A stretch of DNA of 64,000 nucleotides, taken from Chloroflexota bacterium. GTDB lineage: Bacteria; Chloroflexota; UBA11872. The DNA is taken from NCBI GenBank assembly GCA_026707285.1, contig JAPOXD010000009.1, forward strand, positions 20,217-84,216, written 5' to 3'. Positions 8,095-16,135 of the stretch are shown here, one piece after another; the first letter of the stretch is position 1; every line of letters begins with the position of its first letter. Position numbers and translations under genes: made by a program. The notes under the pieces are model-generated. The model saw only the letters and a program-made list of their open reading frames with translations. It did no database searches and had not been told where the DNA came from.

Positions 8095-8865
8095 TCAGCC
8101 TTGTCCTAGCGCGATGCGCACGTCGTCGGTCGTGTCGCGCAGCACGGTTGGCCGAATCGAGATTTCCTCGATGAGCGTGCGGCCCGGCATGGCGGCGCAG
8201 AACACGATGGCGTCGGCGACGTCGTCGGCACCGATCATGGTGGCGCGATCCTCGGCCGTCGGCGGGCGCGGGCGCTGCGCGAGCAGCGGTGTGTCCACCT
8301 CGCCGGGCAGGACGGTGCAGGCGCGGATGCCCCGGTTGCGGAACTCGGCGTTCACGCTGCCCATGTAGTTGAGCAGCGCCGCCTTGGACGCCGCATAGGC
8401 CGCCCCGCCCAGCGGTCCGGGACTGTAGACGGCGAACGACGACACGCTGACGATCGTGCCGCCGCCGCGCTCGATCATGCCGGGAATCAGCCCGCGGCAG
8501 AGGACCGCCCCGGCGGTGACGTTGATGCGGAAGAGCTCGTCGAGGGCGGCGTCGGCCGTCGCCGAACTGCGGTGGGGCGAGTTGGCGCCGGCGTTGTTGA
8601 CCAGCACGTCCACGCCGCCCAGCGTCTCCGTGGCCCAGCCCGCGAGCGCCTCAACCTGGGCGGGGTCCATGAAATCCGCCACGTAGGTCGGGACGTCGGC
8701 GCCACTCGCGTCCGCGACGATTTCCGCGGCTCGGGCCAGACGGTCGGGCGTGCGGCTGGTGAGCGCCACGCGAGCGCCGGCACGCACAAGCCCGAGTGCG
8801 GCAGCGGTCCCGATGGCGCCTCCGGCTCCCGTGACCAGCGCAACCTGACCGTCCAAGCGACCCAT
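8095..8865 (-). CDS. Short-chain dehydrogenase/reductase (SDR)
   Basis: A 256-residue classical SDR with TGAGGAIG (12-19), VNNAG (89-93), Ser142, Tyr157 and Lys161 (YAASK). Start ATG 8865 has GGAGGG four bases upstream. The segment PGEVDTPLLAQRP after the catalytic core and a C-terminal region without the usual G-rich tail (TLIEEISIRPTVLRDT) place it among YdfG-like/serine 3-dehydrogenase-like SDRs. It runs in the same direction as the PLP enzyme upstream (8896-10047) with a 30-base gap, so the two are probably co-transcribed and may act in one pathway, for example on a beta-hydroxy amino acid (inference). Confidence 0.85.
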   Translation of the reverse strand: MGRLDGQVALVTGAGGAIGTAAALGLVRAGARVALTSRTPDRLARAAEIVADASGADVPTYVADFMDPAQVEALAGWATETLGGVDVLVNNAGANSPHRSSATADAALDELFRINVTAGAVLCRGLIPGMIERGGGTIVSVSSFAVYSPGPLGGAAYAASKAALLNYMGSVNAEFRNRGIRACTVLPGEVDTPLLAQRPRPPTAEDRATMIGADDVADAIVFCAAMPGRTLIEEISIRPTVLRDTTDDVRIALGQG

Positions 8866-8895
8866 GCGTCCCTCCGCCGTGGCGACCGCGGACCG

Positions 8896-10047
8896 CTACT
8901 GGCTGCGGCCGCGCGCGGTGACGTGCCAAACGGCCTCAACGATACCGTCCCGCGCGGCGAAGGCGTGGTCGTAGAGGTTCACGCAGGGGCAGATGTGGTT
9001 GGGGATGACGCGCAGCGTCTGACCGATGGCGAAGGCGCTCGCGTCCGGCGCGGCGATCACGCCGTGCTCGTCGGACACGCTGGTGATCACGGCTTCGGGA
9101 TGGCCGACCACCATGCCGTGGCCGGTGTTCGCCAGCACACCGGGGCCGCGACGGTCGGAGGTGAGCGCCTTGGCGCCGGCGTCGATGACGACGCGATCCG
9201 GCGCCGGCAGGTTCACCACCGTCGCCAGCACCGTCGCCGCGCACCACTCGGTGTGCCCCAACAGATGCGCGTGCGACGCGTCGTTGAACACCGCCGTGCC
9301 CGGGCGCAGCTCGTCGATGGGCGCGTGGAACGATTCGAGCAGGAACGACGGCGAGGACCCCATGCTCACCTCACACGGCGCGCCAGTTGCGTCCTGGATC
9401 GCCTCGGCGACGCCGGTCATCAACTGTTGGGACTCCGCGGCGGCGACATGGACGCCGGCCGGATCAGCAGCCTGATAGTCGTGGCCTTCATGCGTGTAGA
9501 TGCCGCGCAGGTTCAGGCCGTCGGCGTGGAGTATTTGCTGTGCAAGTGCAACGGCGGGCTCGGCGCTTGCCACGCCCGTGCGCTGCTGGCCGGTGTCGAT
9601 CTCGATGGCCAGGTCGATCGTCGCGGCGGCAGACTCGAAGGCCGCCCCGAGCGCCCGCACGTGCTCGGCATGGTCGACGCCGACGGCGAGGCGGGTGCGC
9701 GCGGCAAGCTCCACGAGGCGAATGAGGCGCGACGCGCCGACGACCTGGTTGGCGATGAAGATGTCGTCGAAACCGGCGTCGGCAAAGGCCTCGGCCTCGC
9801 CGACCTTGGCGCAGCAGATGCCCTCGGCGCCGGCTCGTCGCAGCCGATCAGCGACCGCCGCCATGCGGTGGGTCTTGACGTGCGGACGCAGCCGCGAGCC
9901 CGCCTTGCGCGCGGTGGCCACCATGCGCGCGATATTGGCGTCGAGCACGGCGAAGTCGATCACGAGCGCCGGGGTCTCGAGGTCCGCCACGGCACGCCCG
10001 ACGGCGGCGGAAGGCTCCCGGCTGGAGAGCACGGCTTCGGACGTCAT
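8896..10047 (-). CDS. PLP-dependent D-threonine aldolase/D-serine dehydratase-like protein (alanine racemase fold)
   Basis: A 383-residue fold-type III PLP enzyme. Start ATG 10047 is inferred from homology: the translation runs MTSEAVLSS and reaches the family core DLETPALVID at 22-31; upstream sequence is repeat DNA. The Schiff-base lysine is Lys58 (RPHVKTHRM). The C-terminal metal motif His351-x-Cys353 (NHICPC) is the metal site of D-threonine aldolase/D-serine dehydratase. It would cleave or dehydrate a D-beta-hydroxy amino acid. Followed at 30 bases by an SDR in the same direction. Confidence 0.8.
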   Translation of the reverse strand: MTSEAVLSSREPSAAVGRAVADLETPALVIDFAVLDANIARMVATARKAGSRLRPHVKTHRMAAVADRLRRAGAEGICCAKVGEAEAFADAGFDDIFIANQVVGASRLIRLVELAARTRLAVGVDHAEHVRALGAAFESAAATIDLAIEIDTGQQRTGVASAEPAVALAQQILHADGLNLRGIYTHEGHDYQAADPAGVHVAAAESQQLMTGVAEAIQDATGAPCEVSMGSSPSFLLESFHAPIDELRPGTAVFNDASHAHLLGHTEWCAATVLATVVNLPAPDRVVIDAGAKALTSDRRGPGVLANTGHGMVVGHPEAVITSVSDEHGVIAAPDASAFAIGQTLRVIPNHICPCVNLYDHAFAARDGIVEAVWHVTARGRSQ

Positions 10048-10131
10048 GGGTTTTCGGCGCGGTCCTGCGCTGGGGTGAGTGTACGGCCTGCGGCGGCGCG
10101 AGATTTTCGCGAGGCGCGTGTCGGTCATTCG

Positions 10132-10197
10132 GTGTAGGAGCAGCCCTCGTGGCTGCCCGGTTCGAACCGGACGGGCGCCCACAAGGGACGCCCCTAC
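10132..10197 (+). repeat. Double-hairpin repeat R1, single copy
   Basis: Same element as at 3036-3316, with GGTTCGAACC in the centre. It lies in the divergent gap between the PLP enzyme gene and mmsA. No gene is seen in 10048-10324 outside it. Confidence 0.85.
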
Positions 10198-10324
10198 AAG
10201 ACTCTCCGCGGTGACGCGTTGGCGTGGGCCGGGCGCCGGATGTCGTACCGTTCCATACGCGGGTCGGGAATCGCACGAACAGCACCGCGTATGAACGTCA
10301 CGGGTGGTCGGGGGTTGGGTCGGC

Positions 10325-11815
10325 ATGGGCGCTGAGGTCAGGCGGCTGAGCAACTGGATCAACGGCGAGTGGGCGGAGTCGGCCAGCGCCGATCGCCTGG
10401 ACGCCGACAATCCGGCGACGGGCGAGGTGATCGCCAGCGTGCCGCTGTCGACCGAGACCGACATCGACGCGGCCGTGCAGGCGGCCAAGGCGGCCTTCCC
10501 GGCCTGGCGCGACACCCCGGCCGTCGATCGCGGACGGGTGCTGTTCCGGCTGCATTCGCTCATGCGGGATCGGTTCGAGGAAATCTCCCGCACCGTGACC
10601 ATCGAGAACGGCAAGACGCTGGAAGAGGCCCGCGGCGAGGTGCTGCGGGCCGTCGAAAACGTCGAGGTGGCCGCGGGCATTCCCACCCTGCAGCAAGGCT
10701 CGTTCTCCAGCGACATCTCGGCGGCCATCGACGAACACTCGATCCGCGAGCCGCTGGGCGTGTTTGCGCAAATCGGACCCTTCAACTTCCCGGCCATGGT
10801 GCCGTTCTGGTTCGGCCCGCTGGCGGTGGCCTGCGGCAACACTTTCGTGACCAAGCCGTCGCAGAAGACGCCGCTGAGCCAGACGCTGCTCACGGAGCTC
10901 ACGGCCGAGGCGGGATTCCCGCCCGGCGTGATGAACCTGGTGCACGGCGAAGGCGAGCAGGCCCAGGCGTTGAGCGCCCATCCCGACGTGGCGGGGGTGT
11001 CCTTCGTCGGCTCGACACCGGTGGCGCGGGCGGTGTACGAAACCGCCACGCGTCACGGCAAGCGGGCGCAGTGCCAGGGCGGGGCGAAGAATCACTTGGT
11101 GGTGCTGCCGGACGCCGACCTGGACGCCGCGATTCCCAATATCTGCGGCTCGACCTATGGCTGCGCCGGCCAAAGATGCCTGGCCGGGTCGGTGGTGGTG
11201 ACGGTCGGCGACGTCCGCGAGGAACTGACGGAGCGGCTGGTCGAGGCGACCTCGTCAATCCGTCTGGGCGACGGGCTCGATCCGGACACCGGCATGGGCC
11301 CGGTGATTTCCGCCGAGTCTCGCGATCGCGCGTTCGCCTACATCGATCAAGCGATCAAAGACGGCGCTGAAATGCTGCTGGACGGGCGCGGCGCGACAGT
11401 GGACGGGCTGCCCGGCGGCTACTGGGTGGGCGCGACGGTGCTGCACGAGGTGACCCCCGACATGCCCGTCGTGCGCGACGAGATCTTTGGGCCGGTGGTG
11501 AGCCTGATGCACGCCGACACGCTGCAGGACGCCATCGACATGGTGGAGGCCAGCCCCTTCGGCAACGCGGCCACGCTCTACACCAACAGCGGCGGCGCGG
11601 CGCGGGAGTTCACGCGGCAGGTCAACGTCGGCAATGTCGGCATCAACGTGGGCGTGGCGGCGCCGATGGCCTTCTATCCCTTCGGCGGACGCAAGCAGTC
11701 GTTCTTCGGCGACATCCACGCCCAGTCCACCGAGCTGGTGCGGTTCTACACCGACCCGAAGGTCGTGATCACGCGCTGGCCGGGCAAGTCGGACGGCCGG
11801 GACCCGTGGGACTGA
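10325..11815 (+). CDS. mmsA: CoA-acylating methylmalonate-semialdehyde dehydrogenase
   Basis: A 496-residue aldehyde dehydrogenase (a GTG at 10304 would add seven residues). Catalytic Cys285 lies in GQRCLAG, Asn154 in PFNFP. GAKNH (253-257) replaces the usual ELGGK region and thus the general-base Glu, a hallmark of CoA-dependent methylmalonate-semialdehyde dehydrogenases (MmsA/IolA). The C-terminus KQSFFGDIHA followed by VRFYTDPKV is also diagnostic. These enzymes convert malonate or methylmalonate semialdehyde to acetyl- or propionyl-CoA with NAD in valine, thymine or inositol catabolism. It leads a likely operon with the O-methyltransferase (21-base gap) and the two HpaI-type aldolases, which could supply a semialdehyde. 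Confidence 0.88.
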   Translation: MGAEVRRLSNWINGEWAESASADRLDADNPATGEVIASVPLSTETDIDAAVQAAKAAFPAWRDTPAVDRGRVLFRLHSLMRDRFEEISRTVTIENGKTLEEARGEVLRAVENVEVAAGIPTLQQGSFSSDISAAIDEHSIREPLGVFAQIGPFNFPAMVPFWFGPLAVACGNTFVTKPSQKTPLSQTLLTELTAEAGFPPGVMNLVHGEGEQAQALSAHPDVAGVSFVGSTPVARAVYETATRHGKRAQCQGGAKNHLVVLPDADLDAAIPNICGSTYGCAGQRCLAGSVVVTVGDVREELTERLVEATSSIRLGDGLDPDTGMGPVISAESRDRAFAYIDQAIKDGAEMLLDGRGATVDGLPGGYWVGATVLHEVTPDMPVVRDEIFGPVVSLMHADTLQDAIDMVEASPFGNAATLYTNSGGAAREFTRQVNVGNVGINVGVAAPMAFYPFGGRKQSFFGDIHAQSTELVRFYTDPKVVITRWPGKSDGRDPWD

Positions 11816-11836
11816 GCGCGCGACAGGAGCGCCCCA

Positions 11837-12505
11837 ATGGCGCATGAGTACCGCCACTCGGGCGAGCGGCACATTCGCGACAGCGCCTACCTGGAGCGCA
11901 TCCACCCGGACATTCGCCCCGTGCTGCTGGGCATGGAGGCCGAGGCCGATCGCGACGGCCTGCCGATCACGGAACGGCCGAGCACGCGCCTGCTGTCCCT
12001 GGTCGTGCGCGCGATGGGCGCGCGGCGGGCGCTGGAGATCGGCACGAACATCGGCTACTCGGCCATCGCCTCGGCTCTGGCCGAGGGCGGCGAGCTGGTC
12101 ACGCTGGACATCGACCCGGAGATGCACGAACGGGCACGGGTCAACGCCGACCGCGCCGGCGTGGGCGACAAGGTCACACTGGTCACCGGACCGGCGCTCG
12201 AAACGCTGGCCGGGATCGAAGGACCGTTCGACTTCGCCTACATCGACGCCGACAAGGGCTCCTATCCGCAATACCTCGACGCGGTCGTCGAGCGCTTGCG
12301 CCCGGGCGGCGTGGTGGCGCTGGACAACCTGCTGTGGCTGGGCCAGGCGGCACACGAGCCGGAGGACAGCGACTTCCACCGCGAGTCGACGCCGATCATC
12401 CGCGCCTTCAACGAGGCGTTCCTGGGGGATGTGCGGCTCGACAGCACGATCGTGCAGGTCGGGGACGGCATTGGGCTGGGAATCAAACGACCGTCTGTTG
12501 ACTGA
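11837..12505 (+). CDS. O-methyltransferase, caffeoyl-CoA/catechol type
   Basis: A 222-residue class I SAM-dependent methyltransferase. Motif I ALEIGTNIGYSA (65-76), the acidic LDIDPE motif (about 95-100), and YIDADKGSYPQYLD, which in family 3 O-methyltransferases supplies the divalent-metal ligands together with DNLLW. Start ATG 11837 has AGGAG with seven bases spacing. Family members methylate catechol hydroxyls, but bacterial members of this size are often uncharacterised. Placement between mmsA and the aldolases suggests a role in breakdown or detoxification of an aromatic or enol intermediate (inference). Confidence 0.85.
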   Translation: MAHEYRHSGERHIRDSAYLERIHPDIRPVLLGMEAEADRDGLPITERPSTRLLSLVVRAMGARRALEIGTNIGYSAIASALAEGGELVTLDIDPEMHERARVNADRAGVGDKVTLVTGPALETLAGIEGPFDFAYIDADKGSYPQYLDAVVERLRPGGVVALDNLLWLGQAAHEPEDSDFHRESTPIIRAFNEAFLGDVRLDSTIVQVGDGIGLGIKRPSVD

Positions 12506-12564
12506 AATCGGCAGGGCGCGTAGCGTCGCGCCGCGGAACGTAGCTGCGTAAGGAAACCGTCCCG

Positions 12565-13317
12565 ATGTTGACCAATTGCGCGAAGCAGCGGCTCGCGAGC
12601 GGCAAGGTGGCGCTGGGCGTGAGCTGCGGCTTCGGCGCGCCGTTTCTTGCCGAGGTGCTGGCGCGCGCGGGGTTCGACTGGGTCATGGTCGACAACCAGC
12701 ACGGCATGTGGGACCGGCAGTCGTCCTCCCTGGCCATGATGGGCGTGCGGGCCGGCGGATCGACCCCCATGGTGCGCGCGCCCGAAAATGACTACTACGC
12801 CATCGGACGGCTGCTCGACGAGGGAGCATTGGGCGTGATCGTGCCGATGGTCGACAACCGTGAGGAGGCCGAGCGCGTGGTCCAGGCCTGCCGCTATCCG
12901 CCCATCGGCAGCCGCTCGGACGGCGTGAGCGGCGCGAGCGTGTACGGCCCCAGCTATCGCGAGCGGGCCAACGACGAAATCCTGGTGGCGATCCAGCTCG
13001 AGTCGCGCGAAGCGATCGAAAACGCCGACGCGATCATGTCGGTCGAGGGAATCGACGCCTGCTGGCTCGGTCCGGCCGACCTGGCAAACTCCATTGGCCA
13101 CGCGCGCAACACGCCGGTGCACGACGCGGCGGTGAACGAGATGATCGCGGCGTGCAAGCGCCACGGAAAGGCCGCGGGCATTGCCGCCGGTAGCGTGGAG
13201 CAGGTGGAGAAGTGGGTGGCGGCCGGCTGCACGTTCGTCAGCGCCGGCGGCGACAAGATCTATGTGGGCAGCAGCGCGGCGGCGGAGTTCAACGCGCTGG
13301 CGAGCCTGCGGGAGTAG
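12565..13317 (+). CDS. HpcH/HpaI-family class II aldolase, copy 1
   Basis: A 250-residue metal-dependent pyruvate aldolase. The catalytic set of HpaI is conserved at similar positions: His46 (DNQHG), Arg71 (VRAPEN), and metal ligands Glu146 (QLESRE) and Asp172 (GPADLA). Such enzymes cleave 4-hydroxy-2-oxo acids (2-keto-3-deoxy sugar acids, 4-hydroxy-2-oxoheptanedioate) to pyruvate and an aldehyde. A weak AAGGA precedes ATG 12565. The next gene is a paralogue only six bases downstream, so the two are co-transcribed and may form a heteromer or act on different substrates. Confidence 0.87.
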   Translation: MLTNCAKQRLASGKVALGVSCGFGAPFLAEVLARAGFDWVMVDNQHGMWDRQSSSLAMMGVRAGGSTPMVRAPENDYYAIGRLLDEGALGVIVPMVDNREEAERVVQACRYPPIGSRSDGVSGASVYGPSYRERANDEILVAIQLESREAIENADAIMSVEGIDACWLGPADLANSIGHARNTPVHDAAVNEMIAACKRHGKAAGIAAGSVEQVEKWVAAGCTFVSAGGDKIYVGSSAAAEFNALASLRE

Positions 13318-13323
13318 CGAGAC

Positions 13324-14106
13324 ATGGCACGCATCGATTCATTGACCAATCCCGTCAAGGCCAAGCTGCGCCGCGGCGAGGTGGCCCTGGGCGTGGGCGT
13401 CGCGCTCGGCAGCCCGAACATCGTGGAGCTGCTCGCGCGGCAGGGGTTCGATTGGGTCTTGATCGACAACCAGCACGGCACCTGGGGGCGCGAGTCCACG
13501 TCCGCGGCGTTCATGGCGGCGAGGGCCGGTGGCGCGGTGCCCATTCCCCGGGTGCTCAGCAGCGAGTACACCGCCGTCGGGCATCTGCTCGACGAGGGCT
13601 GCACGGGAATCGTCGTGCCGATGGTGGATTCGCCCGAGGAAGCGGAGCAGGTTGTGCACGCCTGCAAGTATCCGCCCGCGGGCGGCCGGTCGCTCGGCGC
13701 GGCGGGGGCGATTGCGCAGTGGCCGGAGTACATGAACCGCATCAACGACGAGTTGCTCATCATGGTGCAGGTCGAGTCCAAGCAGGCCGCCGAGGCGGCC
13801 GACGAGATCATGGCGGTGGACGGCGTCGACGGCACGTGGGTCGGCCCGGCCGACCTCGCCGCATCCATTGGTCACGCGCAAGGAAGCACCGAGCACACGG
13901 ACTGCGTCGTCGGCGTGTTCGACGCCTGCCGGAATCAGGGCAAGATCCCGGGCATCTCCGCCGGTCCGCCCGACTCCGCGAAGCGCTGGATCGAGCACGG
14001 CGCGCGCTTCGTGACTATTGGCGCGGACGTGCTGTACGTGCTCCAGGGCGCGCAGGCGGAGCTTGAGGCGTTTGGCCGTGCGCCAGGCTTGGGCGACTGG
14101 TCGTAG
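13324..14106 (+). CDS. HpcH/HpaI-family class II aldolase, copy 2
   Basis: A 260-residue paralogue of the preceding gene, starting six bases after its stop; GGAG of its ribosome site overlaps the end of the upstream frame. Catalytic residues are His51 (DNQHG), Arg76 (IPRVLS), Glu151 (QVESKQ) and Asp177 (GPADLA), so both copies look active. Identity to copy 1 is only moderate (about 45 percent by eye), implying an old duplication and distinct substrates. Part of the mmsA-OMT-aldolase group: an aldol cleavage yielding a semialdehyde that MmsA could oxidise would make a coherent route (inference). Confidence 0.87.
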   Translation: MARIDSLTNPVKAKLRRGEVALGVGVALGSPNIVELLARQGFDWVLIDNQHGTWGRESTSAAFMAARAGGAVPIPRVLSSEYTAVGHLLDEGCTGIVVPMVDSPEEAEQVVHACKYPPAGGRSLGAAGAIAQWPEYMNRINDELLIMVQVESKQAAEAADEIMAVDGVDGTWVGPADLAASIGHAQGSTEHTDCVVGVFDACRNQGKIPGISAGPPDSAKRWIEHGARFVTIGADVLYVLQGAQAELEAFGRAPGLGDWS

Positions 14107-14249
14107 CCCAAGCGACCGCCGCCTTTGGTCCCAAGGGTGTCCAGACAAGAGATCAAGTCCCGTTCATGGTGAGCCTGCCCCGTACCTGATACCGGGGCGA
14201 ACGGATTGCCGCCGCTCGCCCGACAACCAATGCCGATGCCAGCTACCTA

Positions 14250-15020
14250 ATGACAACCGAGAGCCAGAGACCGCGACCGCTGAAGGTGGATGAGGTCCGC
14301 AGGCTCCTACAGGCAATCGACGAATCGCCTGAGACGGTCATCCCGATCCACTTGCTGCGGCGAGGGACGTGCCGGACATACGCCGCTGGCGATGCGGCGG
14401 CGTTGGACGCCGTGGTTGTGCAGGCCGACCACATGCCGGAGGAGCTGTTCGGACTCGGGACTAGCGCGCAGGGGATCTGGGACCTGCTGCGCGTCCTTGA
14501 CGGCTGGACGTGCGTGGAAGTGGCGCCAGTGGTCGCCCCCGCACTCGGCGCGCTGATGAGCGAAGACACGGGAAAGCGCGTCCGCTACTACGAGGGCATC
14601 TATCACACCCTTACCAAGCCGGCGCCGGTATTCGAAGATCCGGCGGTTCGCCAACTGACCATCCGTGACGCCGGCCTGCTGGCCGCCTACGGATTGCACG
14701 GCGGAGACTTCGGCAGCTTGCCCAGGCTGCTTCTCGAGGGTGTGGTCGCGGGCGCGGTGGTGGACGGCCAAGTAGTCGGAACGGCCCACACCAGCGCCGT
14801 CACCGACCGATACTCCGACATCGGGGTCGACACGCATGAGGCTTGGCGCGGGCGAGGATTCGCCACGGCCGCCGCGTCCATCGTGGCGAGGCGGGTGCAA
14901 GAGCAAGGACGAATCCCCGTCTGGAGTTGCGGCGAGGACAACGTGGCATCCCTCCGAGTCGCCCGGAAGCTGGGATTTGAGGAAGTCTCCCGGCTCACCT
15001 ACCTGATCAAGGCGGCCTGA
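14250..15020 (+). CDS. GNAT-family N-acetyltransferase
   Basis: A 256-residue protein with a C-terminal GNAT domain. The acetyl-CoA pyrophosphate-binding motif A appears as DTHEAWRGRGFATAAAS (about 191-207) and the beta-bulge/alpha region as CGEDNVASLRVARKLGFEEV. The first 130 residues form a less conserved domain containing two regions resembling a degenerate second GNAT fold, as in some FR47-like proteins. The substrate is unknown; N-acetylation of a small amine or amino acid is the usual activity. The 143-base gap upstream contains a fragment of the CCTGCCCC...GGGG palindrome seen at 2941-2968. Confidence 0.8.
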   Translation: MTTESQRPRPLKVDEVRRLLQAIDESPETVIPIHLLRRGTCRTYAAGDAAALDAVVVQADHMPEELFGLGTSAQGIWDLLRVLDGWTCVEVAPVVAPALGALMSEDTGKRVRYYEGIYHTLTKPAPVFEDPAVRQLTIRDAGLLAAYGLHGGDFGSLPRLLLEGVVAGAVVDGQVVGTAHTSAVTDRYSDIGVDTHEAWRGRGFATAAASIVARRVQEQGRIPVWSCGEDNVASLRVARKLGFEEVSRLTYLIKAA

Positions 15021-15083
15021 ATCAAAGCGCCGCGGCAAGCCGCGCGGCGTTCGCTCGGTAGGCGCCCGGCGCGTGAACTACGG

Positions 15084-16052
15084 CTAGGGAATCAGCAGCA
15101 GCTTCCCGGTCGTGGCGCGGCCTTCGAGGTCGGTGTGGGCTTGCGCGGCGTCGGCCAGGGCGTATTCGCCGTGGATCTTGAGCTCGAGCGAGCCGTCCGC
15201 GACCCAGCCGAGCACGGACGACGTGCGCCAGGCGAACTCTTCGGAGGTGATGAGATGGTGCCCAAGGCTCGGACGCGCCAGGAATAGCGAGCCCTTCTGG
15301 TTGAGGACCTGCGGGTCCATGGGCGGCACGGGTCCGCTGGCGGCGCCGAAGAGCACCATGTAGCCGCGCGGCTTGAGGCAATCGAGGCCGCGGTCGAACG
15401 TGGCCTGCCCCACGCCGTCATAGACGACGTCCACGCCGGTCCCGTCGGTGAGCTCGCGGACCTTGGGTAGAAAGTCCTCTTCCGTGTAGTTGATGACGTG
15501 ATCCGCGCCCACGGCTGCTGCGACTTCCGCCTTGGCGGGCGTTCCGACGGTGGTGATGACCTCCGCACCCGCTTTCTTGGCCATCTGAATGATCAGACGA
15601 CCGGCCCCGCCCGCGCCCGCGTGCACCAGCGCGGTGTGGCCGGCGCGCAGCGGAAAGCTCGAGGTCGTGAGGTAGTGCGCCGTGCAGCCCTGGAGCATCA
15701 CGGCGGCCGCGGTGCGGGTGTCCAGCGCTTCCGGAACGCGCACCAGCCGATCGGCGGCGACGGCCTGCAATTCGGCATATGAACCAATCTCGGTGCCGTG
15801 CGCGACGCGATCGCCAGCCTCGAGCGCGGTCACCTCCGACCCGACCTCCACCACCACGCCGGCGCCTTCCATGCCCAGCGTGAACGGGGGCTCGACCGGG
15901 TAGCGGCCGGTGCGCTGGTAGGTGTCGATGTAGTTCACCCCGGCGGCTTCGGTGCGCACCAGGACCTCGTTGGGCGCGGGCGACGGGTCGGGGATGTCTT
16001 CGTAGCTGAGCGCCTCGATGCCGCCCGGCGTGTGGACGCGAATGGCTTTCAT
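15084..16052 (-). CDS. Zinc-independent quinone oxidoreductase/enoyl reductase (MDR family)
   Basis: A 322-residue medium-chain dehydrogenase/reductase of the QOR type. Start ATG 16052 has AGGAGT five bases upstream. Signatures: ALSYEDIPDPSPAPNEVLVR opening strand, NYIDTYQRTGRYP (about 40-52), and the NADPH-binding VHAGAGGAGRL (about 141-151). The zinc-ligand Cys/His residues of alcohol dehydrogenases are absent. Such enzymes reduce quinones or alpha,beta-unsaturated carbonyls with NADPH, a detoxification role. Transcribed divergently from the MFS gene with an 83-base shared promoter region. Confidence 0.87.
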   Translation of the reverse strand: MKAIRVHTPGGIEALSYEDIPDPSPAPNEVLVRTEAAGVNYIDTYQRTGRYPVEPPFTLGMEGAGVVVEVGSEVTALEAGDRVAHGTEIGSYAELQAVAADRLVRVPEALDTRTAAAVMLQGCTAHYLTTSSFPLRAGHTALVHAGAGGAGRLIIQMAKKAGAEVITTVGTPAKAEVAAAVGADHVINYTEEDFLPKVRELTDGTGVDVVYDGVGQATFDRGLDCLKPRGYMVLFGAASGPVPPMDPQVLNQKGSLFLARPSLGHHLITSEEFAWRTSSVLGWVADGSLELKIHGEYALADAAQAHTDLEGRATTGKLLLIP

Positions 16053-16122
16053 GGGTGACTCCTTTGCGGCGGGAAAACGCCAGCATAGGACGCGGTGCGG
16101 CTAGGCAGGGCCGCGCGTGCCT

Positions 16123-16128
16123 TATATT
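16123..16128 (+). promoter_or_regulatory. Possible -10 box for leaderless MFS transcript
   Basis: TATATT ends seven bases before the GTG start at 16136, the spacing expected for a leaderless mRNA. No convincing -35 or Shine-Dalgarno is visible. Tentative. Confidence 0.3.
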
Positions 16129-16135
16129 CCGGCCC

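Noticed and set aside
10132..10197. GGTTCGAACC inside R1 resembles a tRNA T-arm
   Set aside because: No acceptor, D or anticodon arms at the right distances; other R1 copies lack the motif.
10048..11049. N-terminal extension of the D-threonine-aldolase-like frame
   Set aside because: It is antisense to mmsA and repeat DNA; family homology begins only after ATG 10047.
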